Numbered from the stretch's first letter, positions 1-6,221 are shown. The stretch: DNA of 11,294 bases from an uncultured cyanobacterium (GCA_937121005.1 CAKZKB010000087.1:1-11294), one strand, 5' to 3'. The notes: a model not told the origin generated them from the letters alone. Made by a program: numbers and translations.

Positions 1-53
1 GCGAGAAACCGGGTTTCTACACCCGTTTAGCCTAGCATACCTGAATCCTTACG
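1..53. repeat. Dispersed repeat, left copy of a 53-bp pair
   Basis: These 53 bases recur in the same orientation at 10931-10983 with two mismatches (position 3 and position 48 of the repeat). The copy opens with the palindrome AGAAACCGGGTTTCT (4-18), which also occurs as AGAAACCCGGTTTCT at 10883-10897. It has no coding potential that I can support. This looks like a member of a dispersed intergenic repeat family; such palindromic repeats are common in cyanobacterial genomes. The repeat may extend left of the window. Confidence 0.85.
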
Positions 54-294
54 TTCAAGCCTCTGGACTTTAGCCAGAGGTCTTAATTTTGAATTCTGAA
101 TTTTGAATTGGAGCGAAGCGACTTGACAAGCGCGATCGCCGTTTTTTCTTCAGCTTATAGGGAAACTGTCGAAAAAAAGGGCAGAACTGCCTCCAGTTCG
201 GCGGTTCGGCGATCGCAAAATGTTAGGATGAAACGACCCTACCCCAGGAACAGGGGTTTGGGGTGAGGGTAATTCTTCACTCGTCGAACTCGCG
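54..294. other. Intergenic region downstream of rlpA
   Basis: No gene is visible here. It contains a 7-bp stem-loop CCTCTGG/CCAGAGG (60-66 with 74-80), an AT-rich stretch of imperfect GAATTTT/GAATTCT repeats (about 86-109) and two HIP1 octamers (within 130-140 and 208-218). A TTGACA hexamer at 123-128 has no matching -10 box at normal spacing, so I do not call a promoter. Confidence 0.5.
236..270 (-). terminator. Possible terminator hairpin of rlpA
   Basis: Two 5-bp blocks, ACCCT and ACCCC (236-245), pair with GGGGT (260-264) and AGGGT (266-270). The result is a 10-bp GC-rich stem with a single bulged base at 265. It lies 25 bp beyond the rlpA stop codon on the minus strand. There is no run of U after the stem, so intrinsic termination is uncertain, though cyanobacterial terminators often lack a clear U tract. 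Confidence 0.3.
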
Positions 295-1020
295 TTAGTT
301 CAAAACATCCACCTGCACCGGAGCCGTACCGCTATAGTACATCCCGATGGACGTGGCTGCTGCTGCCGACAGGTCGATAATCCGACCGCCAACGAAGGGG
401 CCGCGATCGTTAATCCGCACGACAACCGATAGACCCGTATTCAGGTTGGTGACTCGCACTCGCGTTCCAAAGGGAAGCGTGCGGTGGGCGGCGGTGAGGG
501 CGTTTTGGTCGTAAATTTCACCGTTGGCGGTGAGGTTGCCATGGAAACCAGGGCCGTACCAAGAGGCCCAGCCGTCTTCCCGCGTCGCCGCCAAAGACAG
601 TTGGTAGATTTCTTCGACGGGGGGTTCTTTTTTGGCGATCGACTCTCCCGAGTTGTCGATAACCGTCGCGTCGTCGGTGCCGACTTCGCTGAAGTCGATC
701 CCGCTAACCAAACTCAAAACGTCCGGAACGCTGTCGGTGTCCTCGGGAAGGGGAGAACGTGCGGACAGATCGACCATCGGTTTTTTGCTAGCGCGACGGA
801 TGGGGATCGCTGCGGTTTCGGTGGCGACGATTTGCGCCGCTTCCCGAAACGCTGCCAAGGATGGAGCTTTTTTATCGGCTCGATTGGTTTTCACCACTGC
901 GATCGCGTCAGACATCTCGACGATCGCGTTGGTTTCAGCTTCGGTGGCGACGCTGGCGGGAACTACTCCCGCGATCGCGGCCGCGGCTGTAAAACTGGCG
1001 AGCAGTTTGTGCTTCATCAT
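295..1020 (-). CDS. rlpA: RlpA-like septal ring lytic transglycosylase / double-psi beta-barrel protein
   Basis: An exported cell-wall protein of 241 residues. The chosen start is the first of two adjacent ATG codons (1015-1020), because it puts a signal peptide at the N-terminus: MMKHK, then a hydrophobic stretch, with likely cleavage near ASVA or ATEA. There is no lipobox cysteine, so it is not a lipoprotein like E. coli RlpA. A low-complexity, acidic linker fills about residues 25-145. The C-terminal 90 residues (about 150-241) are the RlpA double-psi barrel: GWASWYGPGFHG, LTAAHRTLPFGT with His179, and VVRINDRGPF with Asp205, the position of the catalytic Asp in active RlpA proteins. No SPOR domain is present. 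The family cleaves or binds glycan strands lacking stem peptides during septation. The open frame continues upstream to 1233, but that extension is not protein-like and is more likely leader RNA. Family assignment is firm; enzymatic activity is inferred. Confidence 0.88.
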   Translation of the reverse strand: MMKHKLLASFTAAAAIAGVVPASVATEAETNAIVEMSDAIAVVKTNRADKKAPSLAAFREAAQIVATETAAIPIRRASKKPMVDLSARSPLPEDTDSVPDVLSLVSGIDFSEVGTDDATVIDNSGESIAKKEPPVEEIYQLSLAATREDGWASWYGPGFHGNLTANGEIYDQNALTAAHRTLPFGTRVRVTNLNTGLSVVVRINDRGPFVGGRIIDLSAAAATSIGMYYSGTAPVQVDVLN

Positions 1021-1230
1021 AGGTTTGATAACGTACCTTTTGACTAGACGAACGTGCGGTAGAGCCGAGTCACGCAGACTCGCTTCCCCTAATGGGATCG
1101 AGAACGAGTCGGCTGCAACCAACTCGGAGTCGTTTCGGATTCGTGTTGTCGATTTAGACACTCGCAACAGGCTAACACGAACAATTGGGAATGGGAACCG
1201 ATTTTCGCAGCAAAATGTATAAAAATTTAA
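1021..1230 (-). promoter_or_regulatory. Hairpin-rich upstream region (possible structured leader) of rlpA
   Basis: The 210 bp before the rlpA start hold three inverted repeats. CGAGTC/GACTCG (1066-1071 with 1077-1082) has a 5-nt loop. CGAGT/ACTCG lies at 1105-1109 with 1122-1126. TTCGTGTT/AACACGAA is a perfect 8-bp pair at 1140-1147 with 1174-1181. An AT-rich stretch at 1212-1245 is the most promoter-like part, but I see no clean -35/-10 pair. The arrangement suggests a structured 5' leader. I compared it with the ydaO (c-di-AMP) riboswitch and did not find that motif's conserved blocks. Confidence 0.35.
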
Positions 1231-1311
1231 CAAAACTTCATATTTACCCCCCGTTGTGCGGTGGGGCCGATTCGTTTTAAACTGGACGGGAACCGATCGA
1301 GGCGATCGTCC

Positions 1312-1908
1312 ATGACCACAGAAGCACTTATCGCCGCCGTCGATAGCGCTGACTCGCCCGCCGCCTTAGTGGAAGCAGTGGCGGCCCTGTCGGCTGCACG
1401 CACGGAAGCGGCGATCCCGACGCTGATCCGCGTTTTGGGGTTCAACAACCCCGGTGCGGCGGTGGCGGCGGTGCGCGGGTTGGTACAGTTGGGCGACGTG
1501 GCGGTAATGCCGTTACTCGATCGCCTCGACGGGTACAATTATGGAGCGCGGGCCTGGGCCATTCGCGCCCTGGCCGAGATTGGCGATCCGCGATCGCTCG
1601 AGGTACTGGTGGCGGCGGCGGCCGATTTTTCCCTCAGCGTCCGGCGGGCCGCGGTGCGCGGGTTGGGGTTTATCGAGTGGGACAAGTTGCCCCCCGAAGC
1701 GATGGCCGCGGCCAAGGGGCGATCGCGACAAACCCTACTGGCGGCGTGCGACGATCCCGAGTGGGTGGTGCGCTACGCCGCGATCGTCGCCCTAGAAAAA
1801 TTGGGGAAAGATGTTACTTTAGATGGCATTCGATCGCGCTTAGAAACCCTAGCCACCACAGACGACACCCTAGCCGTTCGCGCCCGCGCCCAAGTTGCTT
1901 TAGATTAG
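1312..1908 (+). CDS. cpcF: Phycocyanobilin lyase subunit, CpcF-like HEAT-repeat protein
   Basis: A 198-residue all-helical HEAT/ARM-repeat protein. Successive repeats read AIPTLIRVLGFNNPGAAVAAV, then LVQLGDVAVMPLLDRLDGYN, YGARAWAIRALAEIGDPRSL, then FSLSVRRAAVRGLGF, and finally DDPEWVVRYAAIVALEKLG. The blocks LDGYNYGARAWAIRAL and DPEWVVRYAA are what I recognise from CpcF, the smaller partner of the CpcE/CpcF heterodimer that attaches phycocyanobilin to Cys84 of the phycocyanin alpha subunit. Length fits CpcF (about 200-215) rather than CpcE (about 270). I chose the ATG at 1312 (MTTEAL) over an in-frame GTG at 1261, whose extension is Arg-rich and unlike the family. No cpcE or cpc structural gene lies next to it, so its partner must be encoded elsewhere. 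A related lyase such as PecF, or an NblB-like protein, is the main alternative. Confidence 0.75.
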   Translation: MTTEALIAAVDSADSPAALVEAVAALSAARTEAAIPTLIRVLGFNNPGAAVAAVRGLVQLGDVAVMPLLDRLDGYNYGARAWAIRALAEIGDPRSLEVLVAAAADFSLSVRRAAVRGLGFIEWDKLPPEAMAAAKGRSRQTLLAACDDPEWVVRYAAIVALEKLGKDVTLDGIRSRLETLATTDDTLAVRARAQVALD

Positions 1909-1925
1909 GTTTATCTCTTACCTAA
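1905..1925. terminator. Weak hairpin between convergent genes
   Basis: TTAGGT (1905-1910) and ACCTAA (1920-1925) form a 6-bp inverted repeat with a 9-nt loop. It overlaps the cpcF stop codon and sits just before the stop of the converging gene. Only 19 bp separate the two genes, so any shared terminator must lie here or inside a coding end. The stem is short and AT-rich, so this is a weak call. Confidence 0.2.
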
Positions 1926-1927
1926 GC

Positions 1928-4033
1928 TCACTGGGAACAGTAGGGATGAACCGCACCTTGGCGACATAAATAGGCTAGCTGATTGGGGGCGAGATTGCGC
2001 GATCGCGAAAAATTTGCCCCTTCAATTCCCGCACCGGACGATCGCGCTGCTAACCCCTTCCCTTCCGATTCTGGGGGATCGAATTCGGCTCCGCGAAAAT
2101 CCGCATCTGCTAATTCGGCCCCCTGTAAATTGGCCCAACTCAACTTTGCCCCGCGAAAATTGGCGTTCCGCAAGCGAGCGTTTTGTAAGTTTGCCCCTTG
2201 TAAATTCGCTCCCGAAAAATCGGCATTCTCTAAATTTGCCCCCGACAAATCCGCATCGCTCAAATCCGCTTCTTGCCAAACCGAAAACGTCAAATCCGCA
2301 TCCCGAAAGCGCGTGCCACTGGCATTGACGCGCCCCGATCGCGCCTCTCTCAGATTGGCATTGCTGAAATCCGCCGCACTGAGATCGGCTCCCGTGATAC
2401 TGGCTCCCAAAACATTTGCGCCTTGCAAGTTGGCTCCCGCCAAGCGAGCGTTACTGGCATTGGTTCCCAGTAAATTCGCTCCCACGAGATAGGACTGTTC
2501 CAAATTCGATCGCATTAAATTACTGCGGCTCAAATCCGTTGCCCCTAAAAGCGATCGCTCGAAATTGGTATCTTTAAGATCGGCTCCAGCCAGATCGGAA
2601 ACGCGATCGTCAAACGTCCCGAAGCGGCCATCATCTCCCGCCGCCGCGAATTTTGTGCCCGCAAAACTGGCCCCGGTCAAAGTTGCGCCGCGAAACTGCA
2701 CTCCCGCCACGTCAACGCCATCGAGAATCAGCGTAAAGGGTCGATCGTCGCTGGATTTTCCTAAATCAGTGCGACCCAAATCGACATCGGCGATGCTGGA
2801 ACTGTAGAGGTTGAGGAGTTTGGCGATCGTCCTTTGGGTGGCCCGCAAGCGCTGTTGCAACTCCTGACGCATGGCGGGATCCCCGGTTTCCCCCAGGGAC
2901 TCGAGATCGTTTTTTAACCCTTGGTTGGCCCGGCGCAAGTCCGTCAGCGCCTCCGGGCCGCTACTCACGAGGGCCTGTTCGATCGCCCCGAGCAAGTCGC
3001 GATCGCGTTCTTGTCCCAACAAGTCTACCAGCAAGGGAATGGCGCGGCGATCGTCGAGGGTTCCCAAGGCCAAAATCGCGCTACGGCGTTCGTCCGCTTC
3101 TCCCGGTGCGGGGGGGGACAGCTTCCCGGCCAGGGTTAAAAAGACTTCGTTATCTTGTTGCTGAAACTCGCGCCAGTTGGCTTGTTTTTGGATGTAAATT
3201 TGGGTTCCGACAAACGCGCTCAAAACGGCGGCCAGTGTACCTAGAGAGGCGATCAGCAGCGTGGTTCCGGGGTGGCGGCGCACCCATCCCCAAACCCCTC
3301 CCGGTTCGGTTGTTGGCGGTTCGGGACTGAGAACGATGGCCGCGATCGCCGCATCTTCGGCCGCTTCGTCAAAGGTGACAGTCGGGGGTCGATCGTGGCG
3401 CGTGGTGGGGGAAACGGCCCCATCGAGGACGTAGGTTTTGGCCAGGCGATCGTGCAGGGTGCGACCCTGGGGATGAAACCAACCGGAACCTCCATCGGCG
3501 GCCAGCAGGGCGATAATGGCAGTGGTGAGGATGTCCAAACTGGGGAACGCGCCGCTAAACCGCCACACTAGGTAGGCGATCGCGATCGCAATTCCCCAGC
3601 GATCGACCAGTTCGCGGACAACGGCCCGAGGTACGCCGGGAGGCGATCCGGTGGCGGTGACGACTTGTACCCCCAGTCCCCGTTTGGCGGCGGTTTGCCC
3701 GGTTTTACCCAGATCGTAGAGTTGCCAGACCGCTACGCCGACGGGGAGAATCAAAGCTAGCGATCGCAGTAAGTTGGTCAGGGGGGCGACCGATCGCGGT
3801 TGGGGGACGGGACGGGCCAGCACGCGGGCGATCGCGGTTTCGGTCTCGACTAATATCGGGTTGAGGGGGACGCTGTGACGAGAAATGGCATTGGCGGCGC
3901 TTCCCATGGCGTAGGGCACCCAACCACTGGCGGCGACGAGGGCAATTTCTATGGCAAATGCGGCCCCCCGCCGTACCCAGAGGGGCGATCGGCGGATGCG
4001 ATGTCGCACGGTGTCGGTTAGCGGTTGGTTCAT
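1928..4033 (-). CDS. RDD-domain membrane protein with HEAT-like segment and C-terminal pentapeptide repeats
   Basis: A 701-residue multidomain membrane protein. Residues about 18-205 are an RDD-like membrane module: an Arg-rich start (WVRRGAAFAIEIALVAA), later hydrophobic segments, and the closing motif GRTLHDRLAKTYVLDG near 190-205. A further membrane helix lies near 257-280. Next comes a HEAT-like pair (about 315-365, AILALGTLDDRRAIPLLVDLL), a probable coiled coil (370-410), and a long run of A(D/N)LXX pentapeptides (about 438-670), expected to form a right-handed quadrilateral beta-helix. An Asp-rich insert, DDGRFGTFDD, interrupts the helix near residue 467. I start at the ATG at 4033 (MNQPLTDTVRHRIRRSP). 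The frame stays open to 4123, but that stretch runs through a 19-bp tandem repeat and gives a repeat-derived peptide. Its function is unknown. It is probably anchored in the plasma or thylakoid membrane with the repeat domain as a binding scaffold. Confidence 0.85.
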   Translation of the reverse strand: MNQPLTDTVRHRIRRSPLWVRRGAAFAIEIALVAASGWVPYAMGSAANAISRHSVPLNPILVETETAIARVLARPVPQPRSVAPLTNLLRSLALILPVGVAVWQLYDLGKTGQTAAKRGLGVQVVTATGSPPGVPRAVVRELVDRWGIAIAIAYLVWRFSGAFPSLDILTTAIIALLAADGGSGWFHPQGRTLHDRLAKTYVLDGAVSPTTRHDRPPTVTFDEAAEDAAIAAIVLSPEPPTTEPGGVWGWVRRHPGTTLLIASLGTLAAVLSAFVGTQIYIQKQANWREFQQQDNEVFLTLAGKLSPPAPGEADERRSAILALGTLDDRRAIPLLVDLLGQERDRDLLGAIEQALVSSGPEALTDLRRANQGLKNDLESLGETGDPAMRQELQQRLRATQRTIAKLLNLYSSSIADVDLGRTDLGKSSDDRPFTLILDGVDVAGVQFRGATLTGASFAGTKFAAAGDDGRFGTFDDRVSDLAGADLKDTNFERSLLGATDLSRSNLMRSNLEQSYLVGANLLGTNASNARLAGANLQGANVLGASITGADLSAADFSNANLREARSGRVNASGTRFRDADLTFSVWQEADLSDADLSGANLENADFSGANLQGANLQNARLRNANFRGAKLSWANLQGAELADADFRGAEFDPPESEGKGLAARSSGAGIEGANFSRSRNLAPNQLAYLCRQGAVHPYCSQ

Positions 4034-4080
4034 CGAGGGCGCGATCGCAGCGTTTCGTATTCTGGATCTTATAACACTTT

Positions 4081-4135
4081 TGCAACCACAGATGAATCGT
4101 GCAACCACAGATGAATCGTGCAACCACAGATGAAT
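4081..4135. repeat. 19-bp tandem repeat, 2.9 copies
   Basis: The unit TGCAACCACAGATGAATCG occurs at 4081-4099 and 4100-4118, with a third copy of 17 bases at 4119-4135. The copies are identical. The tract lies 48 bp upstream of the chosen start of the RDD-pentapeptide gene, in its promoter region. Confidence 0.95.
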
Positions 4136-4240
4136 AGGATATACACAGATAGTTTTTCGGTGACAGCCCTACTGCAAACAGGATGAATTTGGATTGCCAC
4201 CACAGATGAAGTCAGATACACGCAGATTGTTTTCCGGTTA
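4120..4240. repeat. Diverged direct repeat of the CCACAGATGAA family
   Basis: The segment at 4120-4164 is repeated in diverged form at 4196-4240. Both copies carry CCACAGATGAA, then a short variable part, then ATACAC(A/G)CAGAT-like sequence, and end in TTTT(T/C)CGGT. The first copy overlaps the last 19-bp tandem unit. This looks like an ordinary dispersed intergenic repeat with local duplication. Confidence 0.65.
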
Positions 4241-4287
4241 ACGCGATCGGTTTAACCCGATGGATTCAGATAAGGCGCGATCGGTTT

Positions 4288-4320
4288 TAATTTCTAATTT
4301 CTAATTTCTAATTTTTAATT
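4288..4320. repeat. Heptamer tandem repeat TAATTTC
   Basis: TAATTTC occurs three times in tandem (4288-4294, 4295-4301, 4302-4308), followed by the degenerate units TAATTTT and TAATT. It ends 8 bp before the first CRISPR repeat, on the leader-distal side. Short tandemly repeated heptanucleotides (STRR) are a known class in cyanobacteria. Confidence 0.85.
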
Positions 4321-4328
4321 CTTTAGCT

Positions 4329-4733
4329 GTTTCCGTCCCTGATAGGGATGTGGATAAAAAAAGTGGTTTTTCTTCCCGGAGGTTGGAAAACTGGCATCGG
4401 GTTTCCGTCCCTGAAAGGGATGTGGATAAAAAAAGATTTAATGCCCTTAAGAAAGAAGCAGAGTTTGAGAGTTTCCGTCCCTGAAAGGGATGTGGATAAA
4501 AAAAGTATTGTTGCTTTCTTAGCTGATAAATATTTATTAGATCACGTTTCCGTCCCTGAAAGGGATGTGGATAAAAAAAGTGTAATGGCTCTCCATTACA
4601 TGAGGATGTTGAAGTAGAATAGTTTCCGTCCCTGAAAGGGATGTGGATAAAAAAAGATTTCGGAAAAAACAATAGCCCTACTGCCCAAAAGGCAGGAGGT
4701 TTCCGTCCCTGAAAGGGATGTGGATAAAAAAAG
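4329..4733 (-). CRISPR. CRISPR array, six 35-bp repeats and five spacers, probably transcribed leftward
   Basis: Repeats lie at 4329-4363, 4401-4435, 4471-4505, 4546-4580, 4622-4656 and 4699-4733. Five are identical; the first differs by one base (GATAGGG for GAAAGGG). Spacers are 37, 35, 40, 41 and 42 bp and all differ. The plus strand of each repeat begins GTTTCCGTCCCTGAAAGGGA and ends in GGATAAAAAAAG, with a TCCC/GGGA stem. I infer minus-strand transcription for three reasons. On that strand the hairpin is followed directly by an 8-nt handle ACGGAAAC, close to the ACUGAAAC handle of several cyanobacterial type I-D and III repeats. The mutated repeat lies at the left, as expected for the leader-distal end. 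A consensus-like promoter faces the array from the right. No cas gene is in the window, so the subtype is open and the array must rely on Cas proteins encoded elsewhere. Confidence 0.97.
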
Positions 4734-4925
4734 AGCGGGGGCTGAAACCCTCTCCTGGCCTGGGCTGAGAAAGAGATTTTCGCGGGATAGCATTTTTGTC
4801 AGTACAACTGCATTACAGTCGGTCTAAAATAGAGGGTCAAAAATCCCCAAAACCCGCTCGTAGAGAGAGGTTTGTAGGGGTCAACGACAGAATGAGGGTT
4901 TCAGCCGTTGACCCTATCCCGCGAA
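4734..4925 (-). promoter_or_regulatory. Putative CRISPR leader with crossing inverted repeats
   Basis: This flank lies next to the most conserved end of the array. Two perfect inverted repeats overlap in crossed order. GGCTGAAACCCTC (4740-4752) matches the complement of 4894-4906, and TTCGCGGGATAG (4779-4790) matches the complement of 4914-4925. A third pair, GGGTCAACG (4878-4886) with CGTTGACCC (4906-4914), could form a local hairpin. Because the two long pairs cross, they cannot both pair in one simple structure. No coding frame here looks like a protein. Confidence 0.6.
4812..4840 (-). promoter_or_regulatory. Predicted promoter of the CRISPR array
   Basis: On the minus strand, TTGACC (4835-4840) is followed after exactly 17 bp by TGTAAT (4812-4817). 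Each box is 5 of 6 to the sigma-70-type consensus at ideal spacing. Transcription would start near 4805 and reach the first repeat after about 70 nt. This is the strongest promoter match I found in the window. Confidence 0.6.
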
Positions 4926-5071
4926 TAGAAAAAGTTTGACAAGCAAGCACACTTGTGGTATGCAAGCGCGAATCGCGTTCCATCTCTACAGTGGCGAGAT
5001 GTCAGAAACAGCGCGAGTCGCATCGAGTATTCAGTTATCAAGGTTCTGTTGGCGCAAGTGCCAGTTTTGGC

Positions 5072-5197
5072 AAGATCCCCCCTAGCCCCCCTTCACAAGG
5101 GGGGAACAGCTTTTAACCCCGCAGTCCAATTTTTAAGAAAGAACTGTTTGGCATCAACCAGTCTCCCCCTTATTAAGGGGGACGGAAGGGGGATCTT
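5072..5197. repeat. 126-bp element with terminal inverted repeats and two hairpins
   Basis: The ends are AAGATCCCCC (5072-5081) and its exact complement (5188-5197). Inside, next to each end, sits a G/C hairpin: CCCCCCTT/AAGGGGGG around a 3-nt loop (5086-5104), and CCCCCTT/AAGGGGG around a 3-nt loop (5165-5181). The 60 bp between them has no visible gene. The form resembles the small palindromic or MITE-like elements common between cyanobacterial genes. I see no clear target-site duplication. Confidence 0.7.
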
Positions 5198-5480
5198 CCC
5201 GTATTTTTGAACGAATCCCGCAAACCAAAAGTTTGCCGAACGTGCGGATAGACCGCGTTTAACTCCTGTGGAGTATGAGCAAGAAAAAAGATATGTCTGT
5301 AGGATAGGAACGATCGCGCTTGGATGTCAACCCCCAAAACATTAAGAAATACGATCGTCGATCGTTGGTCGTTGATGCGTTGTTGCGTTGACCAAGGCGA
5401 TCGTATAGGCAAGCAACCGGACTTCGTTGTTCGTTCCCGAGTCTTGGTAGAATGAAACCGGCCTACCCGCTCTCTCCATC
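5198..5480. other. Intergenic region upstream of maf
   Basis: There is no supported gene here. A CGTTG-rich imperfect repeat of 7-8 bp units lies at about 5362-5390, and a related GTTGTTCGTT lies near 5425-5434. TAGAAT just upstream of maf (about 5448-5453) could be a -10 box, but I see no good -35 box. A minus-strand frame (5173-5412) begins inside the 126-bp element and is not protein-like. Confidence 0.4.
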
Positions 5481-6221
5481 ATGGTTACACCCCTGTTAGT
5501 TCTGGCTTCTGCTTCGCCAGCCCGCCGTCAGGTCTTGCAAAGTGCCGGGATCGATCCCATTGTTTGCCCCAGCGACATCGACGAGTCGCAAGTCCAACTC
5601 ACCAACCCGGTGGCGTTGGTACAAACTCTGGCACAATTGAAGGCCGAAAGCGTGGCCCGTGCGGTGCGCGAAGGCGACTTACCCACTGCGTCCCTACAAG
5701 ATAATCCCACCGAATCCCTGACGATCGTCGGTTGCGACTCCGTACTGCAAGTGGGAGACGAGATTTTTGGCAAACCGGCCGACCCAGAAGAGGCGATCGC
5801 CTGCTGGAAGAAAATGCGCGGTCGTTGGGGCGACCTGCACACGGGCCACGCCGTTATCGACCTGGCCCGCAACACCACCCTCGTCAACTGCCAAATTACC
5901 CGCGTCCACTTTGCTTCCCTCAACGACAGCCAAATTGAAGCCTACGTGGCCACTGGGGAACCGTTACGCTGTGCCGGGGCCTTCGCCATTGACGGCAAGG
6001 GGGGCCTGTTCGTGGAAAAAATAGAAGGTTGCCATACCAATGTTATCGGTTTGAGTTTGCCTCTGCTGCGGGAAATGCTGGCCGAGTTGGGGTACGAACC
6101 GACATCGTTTTGGTCTCCGGCGACGATGGAGTTGACCCCAGAGGAAGTGGCGGCTGCCCCTGCGTCTACGCCAACGCCAGAAACCGTACCGACGGCGACC
6201 AGTGGAATGTTGCTGCCGTAA
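5481..6221 (+). CDS. maf: Maf/YceF/YhdE family nucleoside triphosphate pyrophosphatase
   Basis: A cytoplasmic nucleotide pyrophosphatase of 246 residues that hydrolyses non-canonical or modified NTPs to NMP and diphosphate (a house-cleaning role). The signature is complete: LASASPARRQVL (8-19), the acidic SDIDES (31-36), LAQLKAESVA with Lys54, VGCDSVL with the catalytic-type Asp86, GKP (97-99), and a (K)MRGRWGDLHTGHAV block (111-124). The usual length is about 190-205. Here a Pro/Thr/Ala-rich tail of about 40 residues follows the domain (after YEPTSFW) and is probably disordered. Substrate choice (7-methyl-GTP, dTTP/UTP or others) cannot be decided from the motifs with confidence. The ATG at 5481 puts the SASPARR motif close to the N-terminus as expected; no Shine-Dalgarno is evident. 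Confidence 0.93.
   Translation: MVTPLLVLASASPARRQVLQSAGIDPIVCPSDIDESQVQLTNPVALVQTLAQLKAESVARAVREGDLPTASLQDNPTESLTIVGCDSVLQVGDEIFGKPADPEEAIACWKKMRGRWGDLHTGHAVIDLARNTTLVNCQITRVHFASLNDSQIEAYVATGEPLRCAGAFAIDGKGGLFVEKIEGCHTNVIGLSLPLLREMLAELGYEPTSFWSPATMELTPEEVAAAPASTPTPETVPTATSGMLLP

Noticed and set aside
123..160. Promoter at TTGACA (123-128) with TATAGG downstream
   Set aside because: The spacing is 27 bp, far outside the usual 16-19.
484..1047. Plus-strand frame of 187 codons opposite rlpA
   Set aside because: It is a shadow of rlpA, Gly/Arg-rich without a recognisable fold. The same applies to 632-1222.
1021..1230. ydaO-type c-di-AMP riboswitch before rlpA
   Set aside because: The conserved blocks expected for that motif (such as GGGGUGAAUCC and CCGUCAGCUAACCUCG) are not present on the minus strand.
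1021..1233. 71-codon N-terminal extension of RlpA
   Set aside because: It would bury the signal peptide in the middle of the protein; MMKHKLLAS is the natural start.
1983..2492. Plus-strand frame rich in SAPCKFAP-like repeats
   Set aside because: It is the antisense reading of the pentapeptide repeats, which are periodic at 15 bp and so give periodic shadows.
4034..4123. 30-codon N-terminal extension of the RDD-pentapeptide protein
   Set aside because: It is a by-product of the 19-bp tandem repeat and has no protein-like features. MNQPL at 4033 gives a normal start before the RDD module.
4301..4672. Minus-strand frame of 123 codons with repeated FFYPHPFQGRK-type peptides
   Set aside because: It is a translation of the CRISPR repeats and spacers. 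The repeated peptide follows the 35-bp repeat, and frames on both strands are interrupted.
4164..4684. Shared 11-mer AGCCCTACTGC between the left flank (about 4165-4175) and spacer 5 (about 4674-4684)
   Set aside because: It covers 11 of 42 spacer bases only, too short to claim self-targeting or a spacer origin.
4953..5210. Plus-strand frame of 85 codons
   Set aside because: Much of it is translated from the 126-bp inverted-repeat element (RSPLAPLHKGG); it shows no protein features.
5173..5412. Minus-strand frame of 79 codons
   Set aside because: It starts near a repeat tract and ends inside the 126-bp element. The composition is not convincing and I recognise no family.
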